From Gemmatimonadota bacterium (GTDB lineage Bacteria; Gemmatimonadota; Gemmatimonadetes; Gemmatimonadales; GWC2-71-9): a stretch of DNA of 44,424 nt. Below, in pieces: positions 16,909 through 23,828 of the stretch (its first letter is position 1; every line of letters starts with the position of its first letter). Location of the stretch: contig JACQHC010000145.1 in the NCBI GenBank assembly GCA_016199245.1, positions 1 to 44,424 on the forward strand, read 5' to 3'. The notes beneath the pieces were generated by a model. That model was given only the letters and a program-made list of their open reading frames with translations. It was not told the DNA's origin and did not search any database. A program made the translations under genes and the position numbers.

Positions 16909-17154
16909 ATGTCAACGACTGACAACGTCGTCGTCGGATCGGTCGTGCTTGGACTCGCGAGGTGGAATGTCTACCTGACCATTGAGACAGCCCATATCAA
17001 TCGCAACGGACGCGGATTGACAGCGTGGGCCAACGACGCGTTGCTCGTGGGTTGGACTTACCCAACTCACTCGGTGGTGTTCACGCTGCACAGCCAAGCT
17101 GACCCTGGCGGCAGCTCGCCCCTGCCGCTGCCCCCGCCGCCCCCTTGGGAGTAG
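16909..17154 (+). CDS. Small poly-proline-tail protein, copy 2 (81 aa)
   Basis: Tandem paralogue of the 16585 gene, also exactly 81 residues. Conserved positions include MST, VVG, WNV.LT.ET, INRNGR.LTAWAND, W, TH.VV.TLH.QA.PGGS and the terminal PPPPPWE. The hydrophobic N-terminal helix is weaker here because an arginine interrupts it (LGLARWNVYLT). Its Shine-Dalgarno is degraded to AAGAGGG. This may be a diverging, less expressed copy. The neighbours on its 3' side converge; an inverted repeat (17195-17254) lies between. Confidence 0.65.
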   Translation: MSTTDNVVVGSVVLGLARWNVYLTIETAHINRNGRGLTAWANDALLVGWTYPTHSVVFTLHSQADPGGSSPLPLPPPPPWE

Positions 17155-17194
17155 GCAGTGCCCGAGTTTAGCTGAGCGTGTGGACAGCCCCCCG

Positions 17195-17254
17195 CCGTCG
17201 CGGGCCGCTGACCGGCGCCCTGGCAAGCGCCTAGAACAACGGCCCGCCCGACGG
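17195..17254. repeat. Inverted repeat between convergent modules
   Basis: CCGTCGCGGGCCG (17195-17207) is nearly complementary in inverted sense to CGGCCCGCCCGACGG (17240-17254, with a 2-nt bulge). A smaller GGCGC...GCGCC hairpin sits in the loop. No T-run follows, so it may be a factor-assisted terminator for both converging transcripts. Confidence 0.5.
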
Positions 17255-17326
17255 AGTGGGGCACGGCGCCTGACGTGGCCGAGCGGTAGAGCAAGCGTCA
17301 CACCGAAAGCAAACGCGAATTCGGGC

Positions 17327-17530
17327 TCACTCCGGCGGCGGTGGGTCTCCCGGGTCGCCGGCGGGAAGACCGGCGGCCGCCTCGAGGCGAATGACGTCGT
17401 CACGCACGTCCTGCGCCCATGCGATCATGTCGCGCACCCACGCATTCAGGTGGTTCGCGTTGGCGGGATTGAAGTTGCCTTTGGTAACTCCCGCCGCTTG
17501 GCAGTTGACGTGCTCCCGGTGCCTGGCCAT
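17327..17530 (-). CDS. Small protein with proline-rich acidic C terminus, next to the third kinase (67 aa)
   Basis: It begins 30 nt after the stop of the kinase at 17561, on the same strand, with a near-perfect SD (AAGGAGG, 5-nt spacing). No membrane helix. The centre, HLNAWVRDMIAWAQDV, resembles the ELTAWANDSLVVAWARQ segment of the two small proteins on the other side, and the tail GDPGDPPPPE again ends in prolines and a final glutamate. So both large kinases are followed by a gene of this kind. Function unknown; a dedicated partner or target of the kinase is the simplest idea. Confidence 0.7.
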   Translation of the reverse strand: MARHREHVNCQAAGVTKGNFNPANANHLNAWVRDMIAWAQDVRDDVIRLEAAAGLPAGDPGDPPPPE

Positions 17531-17560
17531 GACGACCTCCTTACATAGAGGTGAAGTGGT

Positions 17561-20419
17561 TCAGAGAAGCTCTACAAGGTCCCTTCGTCCCAGCACCACC
17601 AGTCGCCGGCGCATCGCCTCTGCTGCCCGCGCATCGCCCATCGCCTCGGCCGCTCGCATCCGCAGCGCGAGGCTCGCCGGCAAGTACATGACATACGGAA
17701 CAGATGTCGGGGCGTCAAAACCCGCCGCTATTCGATAGCTCTCGGCGAACTCACCGCGGGCGAACCGCAGCTGTGCCAGAAGCAGCCGCTCGCCACCCAA
17801 CGACTCCCACGGCTGCCAGGTGAGCGCGCCGCGCACCGTGTCAGGCACCAGAGCGACGAGGAGCCGCAGAGCTTCGGTGGAGTCCCCGCGCGCCAGCAGT
17901 GCCCGTGCAAGCACGGAAGACGCCATGCGCGCCTCCCGGCGTTCCCTGCTCCTGGTGGCGCGGGCCGCCAGCGTATCCGCGATCGCCTTCGCCTCGGCCC
18001 AGCGGCCACGGTGTGCCTCCCAACTCCCCAGATGCCACAGTTGAACGCTCATCGTGCCCGCCGGATTCGCTTCGTACGCCCTGCGCAGTTCTGCCGCCCC
18101 GTCGTCCGCCTCCCTCTCCAGCGCGGCGCCGGCCAACGCGCTCAAGACGTAGAGGCGCGCCGTGTACCCGGGCGCGGAAGCTGTGTCGCTGTCGAGGAGT
18201 TGCCGCAGCTGTTCAGTGCGCCCTCCCGCCACCAACAGGGCCTGCAATCCGGACAGCGCTCCCTGACGCCGGGCCCGGCCCATGACGTCGCTCGCGGTGT
18301 CGGCCGCGATGACCGCTCGCCACGCCGGTTCTGCGCACCGAGGCTGGCGCAGTCCGGCGACGGCCAGCGCCCGCCCGGCTTCCACGACCCACTGCGGTAT
18401 CGTGCGAGCCAGCTCGCGCCAGTTGACCGCGTTGGGCGACTCGGCAACGCAGCGCAGCATCAGCTCGGACGGTACCAGCTCCGCGGAGTCCGGCTCCCCC
18501 TGCCGGAACTGGCGCAGCAGGCGGGTGGCCCCGCGAACATCTCCTCGGCGCAGCGCGATCTCGATGAGGTGATACAGCACGGGGGCGAAGGTGGAGTCGA
18601 GCCGATGCACCTCGTCGAACGCCGCCGCCGCCAGCGAATCGAGCGGCCCGTCACCCGGCAAGAGGTGCGTGTAGACCTCACCCAGCGCCATCCAGGCCTC
18701 GGGCCAACGCGGATCCACCGCAACCGCCTGGCGCAGACGCCCGGCGGCGGTATCCGCGTCCCCGAGCAAGTACGCCTCGAATCCAAGAGCCAGATGCCGG
18801 TCCCGTGGCGCCAGAAACCGATCGTGCGCCAGCGCCGTGCGGATGAGATCCCGGGCTTCTTGTTCCTGACGATTCCAGCTCGCCGCCTGCGCTCCCCGCA
18901 CTGCCGCGAGCGCGAAGGCCGAGTCCGCCGCCACAGCGTTGCGATAGTAGTCGAAGGCCTCCGCAAACCTGGCTCTGCGGTAGGCCTGCTCACCGCGGAG
19001 AAACCGAGCGGTGGCGGTGAGGCTGCGATCGCTGAGCGCGCTGAGATCGACCGACGCCCCCGCGGGAATGAGCCTGGGCAACAAGGCTGAGGCCGCTCGC
19101 AAACCGACGGTCCAGGGGTCGGCACTCGCTGCGAACGCGATCACGATGACACTGCCGGAGTCGCCCGCCAGATCGTGCAGGCGAATGCCGACGCGGGTCG
19201 AGTCGGAGAACAGCACCCACCCGTCCACCGCGAATTGCGCGCCGGCCTGCCGGCTGATGCGCCACACATCTCCTTCGGTGACGCGGCGCGGATTCTCCCG
19301 CTGCCGCTCGTCGAGCAGACGCCATCCATCGGCGACCTCCAGGTGCTCGGCGGCGTTCAACGCGGTCAGCAGCGCGGTCGCGACGTCTTCTCCGAAGGGA
19401 GCGGCATGCTCGGCGCCGGACGAGGTGGCCAGCGGGTAGACGACAACGTGGCCGGGGTCCAGACGGGGCGGCGGAGCGACGACACCGCGCCACACCAGGA
19501 GAGCGAACAGCACGGCCACGCTCAGGCCGACCAACGTCGGCCAGCCACGAATGCGCCGCTGGGCGGCCAGCCCCGGCTCGCGCCCGAGCTCGAGTGAATC
19601 GAGCGCCGATCTGAACTCCTGCGCAGTCCCGAACCGGTCGGCCGGGACCTTGGCCAGCGCGGTCGCCACCACGCGCTCCACGGGGCCCGGCACGTTCGGC
19701 CGCACGACCCTCAGCGACGGCACGTTCTCACTGATGTGCCGCGCCAGGACCGCCTGTGGTGTGGGACCCGTGAACGGGGGCTCGCCCGCGAGCATCTCGA
19801 ACAGCACGCAGCCCAACCCGTACACGTCGCTGCGTCCGTCCACCGCGCTCCCAGCCGCCTGCTCCGGACTCATGTAGGCCGGCGTTCCGACCGAAACCCC
19901 GGCACTGGTCAGCCCGCCGCCACCCGCCTCGGAAATCGCGCGGGCGATCCCGAAGTCCGTAATGACTGCGTGCTCGCTCGTCAACAGAATGTTCTCTGGC
20001 TTGATGTCGCGATGCACGACACCATGCGCATGCGCATAGCTCAGGGCCTCCGTCGTCTCTCGGGCAATGCGCAGCGCCTCGCCGAGCGGCAGCTGTTTCT
20101 CCCGCACGAGCCGGGCGCGCAGCGTCTCGCCTTCGATAAACGGCATGACGAACCACAGGAGGTTGTCGTCGGTGGCGCCGGAGTCGTACAGGGGAACGAT
20201 CAGGGGATGCTGGAGCTGGGCAGCGATCTGGATCTCGCGCAAGAACCGCTCGGCCGCGAGGGACGTGCCCAGCTCCGGACGCAACACCTTCACGGCCAGC
20301 GGGCGATCGTGTCGCGCGTCCCGCGCGACGTACACGATCGCCATCCCGCCGCGACCGATCTCGCGCTCGATCTCGTACCGTCCGCCGAGTGCCCGGGTCA
20401 GCCCACTTGCGAAGTCCAC
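17561..20419 (-). CDS. Membrane Ser/Thr kinase with TPR-like sensor region, paralogue of the 13616 kinase
   Basis: GTG start at 20419. Landmarks: GRGGMAIV (22-29), Lys44, HRDIKPEN (136-143), DFG (155-157), then SPEQ. One membrane helix lies near residues 295-312 (WPTLVGLSVAVLFALLVW), followed by about 640 residues outside the membrane. That part starts with HVVVYPLATSS, has an alpha/beta portion (FAVDGWVLFSDSTRVGIRLHDL) and then TPR-like helix pairs (EQAYRRARFAEAFDYYRNAV, RWPEAWMALGEVYTHLL). Alignment by eye with the 13616 kinase holds along the whole length to the YLPASLALRMRAAEAMG end. It probably senses an envelope signal. Followed in operon by the 17327 small gene. Confidence 0.92.
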   Translation of the reverse strand: MDFASGLTRALGGRYEIEREIGRGGMAIVYVARDARHDRPLAVKVLRPELGTSLAAERFLREIQIAAQLQHPLIVPLYDSGATDDNLLWFVMPFIEGETLRARLVREKQLPLGEALRIARETTEALSYAHAHGVVHRDIKPENILLTSEHAVITDFGIARAISEAGGGGLTSAGVSVGTPAYMSPEQAAGSAVDGRSDVYGLGCVLFEMLAGEPPFTGPTPQAVLARHISENVPSLRVVRPNVPGPVERVVATALAKVPADRFGTAQEFRSALDSLELGREPGLAAQRRIRGWPTLVGLSVAVLFALLVWRGVVAPPPRLDPGHVVVYPLATSSGAEHAAPFGEDVATALLTALNAAEHLEVADGWRLLDERQRENPRRVTEGDVWRISRQAGAQFAVDGWVLFSDSTRVGIRLHDLAGDSGSVIVIAFAASADPWTVGLRAASALLPRLIPAGASVDLSALSDRSLTATARFLRGEQAYRRARFAEAFDYYRNAVAADSAFALAAVRGAQAASWNRQEQEARDLIRTALAHDRFLAPRDRHLALGFEAYLLGDADTAAGRLRQAVAVDPRWPEAWMALGEVYTHLLPGDGPLDSLAAAAFDEVHRLDSTFAPVLYHLIEIALRRGDVRGATRLLRQFRQGEPDSAELVPSELMLRCVAESPNAVNWRELARTIPQWVVEAGRALAVAGLRQPRCAEPAWRAVIAADTASDVMGRARRQGALSGLQALLVAGGRTEQLRQLLDSDTASAPGYTARLYVLSALAGAALEREADDGAAELRRAYEANPAGTMSVQLWHLGSWEAHRGRWAEAKAIADTLAARATRSRERREARMASSVLARALLARGDSTEALRLLVALVPDTVRGALTWQPWESLGGERLLLAQLRFARGEFAESYRIAAGFDAPTSVPYVMYLPASLALRMRAAEAMGDARAAEAMRRRLVVLGRRDLVELL

Positions 20420-20559
20420 CCCGCGCCTCGAAGGCTCAGGGAGGACTATCTTAGACTGTGATGCAGGTCACCGCCAGAAGATGGCCCAGGTCACAGTCCG
20501 TTAAGGCCGGATCCGGGCGGGACCACACCGTCACCTCCCTCCGCACAGGAGTCATGGCA

Positions 20560-21948
20560 ATGCCGCGCTTCGCCTTGCTCGCCGTCCTGCTCACCGCGCT
20601 CGCCACCGCGGCTGCCGCTTCGCAGCAGGGGAGCTCCGCGAGCACATCCGTCGCGTTCGTCGGGGTCACCGTGATCCCCATGGACGTCGTGCGCGTGCTG
20701 TCAGACCAGACTGTCGTGATCCGTGACGGCCGCATCACCACACTCGGACCGGCGGCTACGATCGCCGTGCCTCCCGATGCCCGCCGCGTTGACGCCGCGG
20801 GGAAATACCTCATCCCGGGCCTCGCCGAGATGCATGCCCACATCCCCTCGCCGGATTCCGCTGGTCGCATGGACTACGCTGAGGAGGTCCTGTTCCTCTA
20901 TGTGGCCCACGGCGTCACCACGATCCGCGGAATGTTGGGCCATCCCGGGCACCTGGATCTTCGCCGGCGGGTGGACGGCGGGAGCGTGCTCGGCCCTCGC
21001 ATCTGGACCGCCGGCCCGTCGGCCAATCAGACCACGGCGCGCACCGCCACGGCGGGCGATTCCATCGCCCGGGTGAACAAGGCAACGGGCTACGATTTCA
21101 TCAAGATCCACCCCGGCGTCACCCGGGCCGCGTTCGACGCCCTGGACGCCACAGCGGATCAGTCGGGAATCTCGTTCTCCGGGCACGTGCCGCAGGACGT
21201 CGGCCTCACGCGCGCGCTGGAAGCACGTTACGCGTCCATTGATCACCTGGACGGCTACATGGACGTGCTGCTCAAGGACGGCGCGCAGGTGGATCGCTCA
21301 GCCGGCGGCTGGTTCGGCGCCAACTGGGCCATGAGCGCGGACGACGGGAAGATCTCCGGCATCGCACGCGCCACGCGCGACGCGGGCGTGTGGAACGTCC
21401 CCACGCAAATCCTGATGGAGAGCTACGCCAGCGACGAAACCGTGGATGCGATGGCCGCGCGCGCCGAGTTGCGGTACATGCCGCCCCGCACGCGGGCCAA
21501 CTGGCGGAACTGGAAGGAGCAGGCCATCCGCCAGGGTCCGCCGCCGGAAACGATGCGGCGCTTCGTAGAAGTCCGGAGGACGTTGATCAAAGCGCTGCAC
21601 GACGCCGGGGCGGGGCTGCTGCTCGGATCGGACGCGCCGCAGGTGTGGAACGTTCCGGGATTCTCCGTACATCGGGAGCTCGAGGCCATCGTGCGGTCGG
21701 GGCTCACGCCATACCAGGCGCTCGAGACCGGCACCCGCAACGTCGCGCGGTTCTTCGGCGTCGAGGACCGGGCGGGCACGATCGCGGTCGGGAAGCAGGC
21801 GGACCTGCTGCTGCTCGAGGCCAGTCCGCTCACGGACATCCGAAACACGCAGCGACAGGCCGGCGTGGTGGTCCGGGGCCGGTGGCTGCCGCGCGAGGAG
21901 TTGGACGGTCGGCTCGAGCGGATCGCCGAGCGGTATCGCTCGCCGTGA
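20560..21948 (+). CDS. Exported metal-dependent amidohydrolase (imidazolonepropionase-like)
   Basis: The start at 20560 is chosen because AGGAG (20547-20551) is 8 nt upstream; ATG 20554 is also possible. Signal peptide MPRFALLAVLLTALATAAAA. The amidohydrolase beta-barrel ligands are visible: HAH in LAEMHAHIPSP, the strand lysine in FIKIHPG, histidines in SGHVPQ and SIDHLDG, and the aspartate in LGSDAPQ; the family C-terminal motif GTIAVGKQADLLLLEASPL is intact. Such secreted enzymes hydrolyse amide, peptide or ester bonds; the natural substrate is unknown. The S4 protein gene overlaps its stop (GTGA), so the two are co-translated. Confidence 0.88.
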   Translation: MPRFALLAVLLTALATAAAASQQGSSASTSVAFVGVTVIPMDVVRVLSDQTVVIRDGRITTLGPAATIAVPPDARRVDAAGKYLIPGLAEMHAHIPSPDSAGRMDYAEEVLFLYVAHGVTTIRGMLGHPGHLDLRRRVDGGSVLGPRIWTAGPSANQTTARTATAGDSIARVNKATGYDFIKIHPGVTRAAFDALDATADQSGISFSGHVPQDVGLTRALEARYASIDHLDGYMDVLLKDGAQVDRSAGGWFGANWAMSADDGKISGIARATRDAGVWNVPTQILMESYASDETVDAMAARAELRYMPPRTRANWRNWKEQAIRQGPPPETMRRFVEVRRTLIKALHDAGAGLLLGSDAPQVWNVPGFSVHRELEAIVRSGLTPYQALETGTRNVARFFGVEDRAGTIAVGKQADLLLLEASPLTDIRNTQRQAGVVVRGRWLPREELDGRLERIAERYRSP

Positions 21949-22340
21949 CCAGCGAGCGCGTGCGGCTCGATCGCTGGCTCTGGGCCGCACGGTTCTACAA
22001 GACCCGCGCCCAAGCCCATGCCGCCGTCGAGGGCGGCAAGGTGCGGATCAACGGCGTGCGCGCCAAGGCGAGCAAGTCGCTCGCCGTGGGAAACGAGTTG
22101 CGCATTCGCAAGGGTGCCTTCGAGTTCCTGGTCGTAGTGCGTTCGCTGGCAGACCAGCGCGGCCCAGCAACGGTGGCGCGAACACTGTATGAAGAAGACG
22201 CGGCCTCGGTGACCGCACGGCAGGCGCTGTCCAGTCAAATCAAGGCCCGCCCCACGCCGGTGTATGAAGGAAAAGGGCGCCCCACCAAACGGGACAGGCG
22301 GCGGCTGGATCAGTGGCACGAGGAACGCTCAGGCCGCTGA
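21945..22340 (+). CDS. S4-domain RNA-binding protein, Hsp15-like
   Basis: 131 residues starting with GTG inside the upstream GTGA overlap. The S4 fold is clear: RLDRWLWAARFYKTRAQAHA, then GGKVRINGVRAKASKSLAVGNELRIR. The C terminus is very basic (KGRPTKRDRRRLDQW). Hsp15 (HslR) rescues stalled 50S subunits carrying nascent chains by binding ribosomal RNA; the length and the opening VRLDRWLW agree with this group. Coupling to an exported amidohydrolase gene is unusual for this family and may only reflect compact gene packing. Confidence 0.85.
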   Translation: MTSERVRLDRWLWAARFYKTRAQAHAAVEGGKVRINGVRAKASKSLAVGNELRIRKGAFEFLVVVRSLADQRGPATVARTLYEEDAASVTARQALSSQIKARPTPVYEGKGRPTKRDRRRLDQWHEERSGR

Positions 22341-22425
22341 CTTCACTCCGGATTCACAAACCCTTTACGGGCGGCGGCCTACGTTGCGCTTGGACCATCG
22401 GGACGTGGTCCTGCGTATACGCCCC

Positions 22426-22638
22426 CTGGGGGAGGGGCCGGCGCCAACACGCCGCTGAGACCGTCCTGAGGGATCCAGGCTGTCGGAGCCGGGAGCGAAG
22501 TGACGGGGGTCGTAACGACGCCAGGCACGGCAGTGCAGTAGAGATCCCAGCGTGCGCCAACCCCACGCTAGAACGGTTTCGGAACAAATATCCCCCATGC
22601 CCCCGGCGTGATCGCGAACGCCGGGGGCATGTTGTTTT
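22426..22638 (+). ncRNA. Candidate structured RNA or long 3' UTR ending in a strong terminator
   Basis: The 337 bp between the S4 gene and the next stop contain no credible reading frame but hold nested complementarity. GGCGC/CACGC/CTG (22440-22457) pair with CAG/GCGTG/GCGCC (22548-22558); GGGATC (22470-22475) pairs with GATCCC (22543-22548); inner hairpins are GTCG-taa-CGAC (22509-22519) and GCAC-ggca-GTGC (22525-22536). A perfect terminator closes the unit. A weak promoter-like TTGGAC...GCGTAT (22390-22418) could start it. It does not match the consensus I know for 6S, SRP, tmRNA, RNase P or common riboswitches. It could equally be the 3' UTR of the S4 operon. Confidence 0.4.
22596..22638 (+). 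terminator. Strong Rho-independent terminator
   Basis: CATGCCCCCGGCGT (22596-22609) and ACGCCGGGGGCATG (22618-22631) form a perfect 14-bp stem around an 8-base loop, followed by TTGTTTT. The T-rich side shows that it terminates plus-strand transcripts; the stem may also stop the converging hydroxy-acid oxidase transcript. Confidence 0.9.
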
Positions 22639-22677
22639 CACACCGACAGGAAAAAGGCGGAACTCGTACCCGCTGCC

Positions 22678-23754
22678 CTATCGCCTGACGTGCTCGCGTC
22701 CCACGTCCCGGACCCCGGGGCATCCCAGGAGCGCGAGCGCCAGATCCGTTTCCTCAGCGAGCAATTCGAGCACGCGCCGGACGCCAGCTTCGCCGTCCAC
22801 CGCAAGCCCGTACAGATACGGCCGACCGATCAGCACCGCGCGGGCGCCGTGCGCGAGCGCCTTGATCACGTCGGTGCCGCGACGCACGCCACCGTCCAGC
22901 AGGACCTCCGCCCGTCCCGCCACCACGTCAACGATCTCCGCGAGCACGTCGATCGTGGCGGGGACCGTGTCGAGCTGTCGCGCGCCGTGGTTCGAGACGA
23001 TCAGCCCGTTCACGCCGCGCTCCACGGCGAGGCGGGCGTCCGCGGCGGTCAGAATCCCCTTCAGCAAGATCGGCAAGGCGGTCTTCGATCGCAGCCAATC
23101 CACGGCCGTCCAGGTGAGCGACGGATCCACCAGCTTGTGGATGTATTCGGCAAACGCCGCGGCCGCTGCTCCATCGGTCAGCCCGGACAGGTCGATCAGG
23201 CCTGCGAAATTCCGCGGCATCACGGTGGGTGGCAGATTGAACTCGTTCCGCAGGTCGCGCTCCCGCCGGCCGACACGCGGTAGGTCCACCGTGAGACAGA
23301 CGGCCGAGTATCCCGCGACCTCGGCACGCTCGACGAACGCTTGCGTCACGGCCCGGTCGCGGTAGCAGTACAGCTGAAACCACTTGGGTCCGGTCGCTGC
23401 CGCCGCGATCTCCTCCATGCGATAGCCCGACATCGTGCTGACCACCATCACGGTGCCCGCCGCCGCCGAGGCGCGCGCCACCGCCAGTTCGCCCTCCGGA
23501 TGCACCAGCGATTGAAACGCCGTGGGAGCGAGCAGGACGGGTAACGCGATCCGCGTCCCGAGAACGGTCGTGGACCGGTCCACCCCCGACACGTCCACCA
23601 GCACGCGTGGCAAGAGACGCAACCGCTGGAACGCAGCCTGGTTCTCCCGCAACGTGACCTCGTCCCCGGCCCCACCGGCGACGTAGCCGTACACGCCGGG
23701 GTCCAGCCGCGCGCGCGCGAGGATTTCGTAGTCCGTCAGGTTGATCGGTTTCAT
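22678..23754 (-). CDS. FMN-dependent alpha-hydroxy-acid oxidase/dehydrogenase
   Basis: 358 residues, the usual length for the glycolate oxidase / lactate oxidase / LldD family. The active-site signature SNHGARQLD is intact, with catalytic base His256 and substrate-carboxylate-binding Arg259. Also present are YVAGGAGDEVTLREN near the N terminus, LAPTAF, the FMN-contacting TMSGY and WFQLY segments, and LLDGGVRRGTDVIKALAHGARAVLIGRP binding the FMN phosphate. It oxidises an L-2-hydroxy acid to the 2-oxo acid, passing electrons to oxygen or a quinone acceptor; which one cannot be told. There is no membrane-binding insert, which favours a soluble enzyme. Single gene, divergent from the Nramp-like gene. 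Confidence 0.92.
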   Translation of the reverse strand: MKPINLTDYEILARARLDPGVYGYVAGGAGDEVTLRENQAAFQRLRLLPRVLVDVSGVDRSTTVLGTRIALPVLLAPTAFQSLVHPEGELAVARASAAAGTVMVVSTMSGYRMEEIAAAATGPKWFQLYCYRDRAVTQAFVERAEVAGYSAVCLTVDLPRVGRRERDLRNEFNLPPTVMPRNFAGLIDLSGLTDGAAAAAFAEYIHKLVDPSLTWTAVDWLRSKTALPILLKGILTAADARLAVERGVNGLIVSNHGARQLDTVPATIDVLAEIVDVVAGRAEVLLDGGVRRGTDVIKALAHGARAVLIGRPYLYGLAVDGEAGVRRVLELLAEETDLALALLGCPGVRDVGREHVRR

Positions 23755-23828
23755 AGCCGCGGATAGGGGGCGTGCCTGTATACGCGGCGCATGGCGACCG
23801 CGTCAAGCCGACGGTAATATGGCGGCCC

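Larger units (their letters stand above)
16516..17165 (+). repeat. Tandem duplication, two units of about 325 bp
   Basis: Unit 1 (about 16516-16841) holds the last 15 codons of the kinase gene plus the first small gene. Unit 2 (about 16842-17165) holds a decayed copy of those kinase codons plus the second small gene. Markers such as AAGCTCGGCCGCGCC (16526 and 16852), AGCAACTCTCAAGAGG and CAATCGCAACGGACG recur at a 324-326 bp offset. In unit 2 the kinase stop TGA has become CGA and two bases of the SD region are lost. Confidence 0.9.

Noticed and set aside
17270-17330. tRNA-like string GTGGCCGAGCGGTAGAGCAAGC
   Set aside because: It resembles a D-arm, but there is no matching acceptor stem, anticodon arm or GTTC T-loop in the right place.
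21390-21944. N-terminal part of the 316-codon frame preceding the S4 domain
   Set aside because: It lies within the amidohydrolase gene in another frame; the S4 protein starts at the GTG at 21945.
22440-22560. CTGAGA box suggesting a TPP riboswitch
   Set aside because: The second conserved half (CCTGATCTGGATAATGCC-like) is absent, and no thiamine gene follows.
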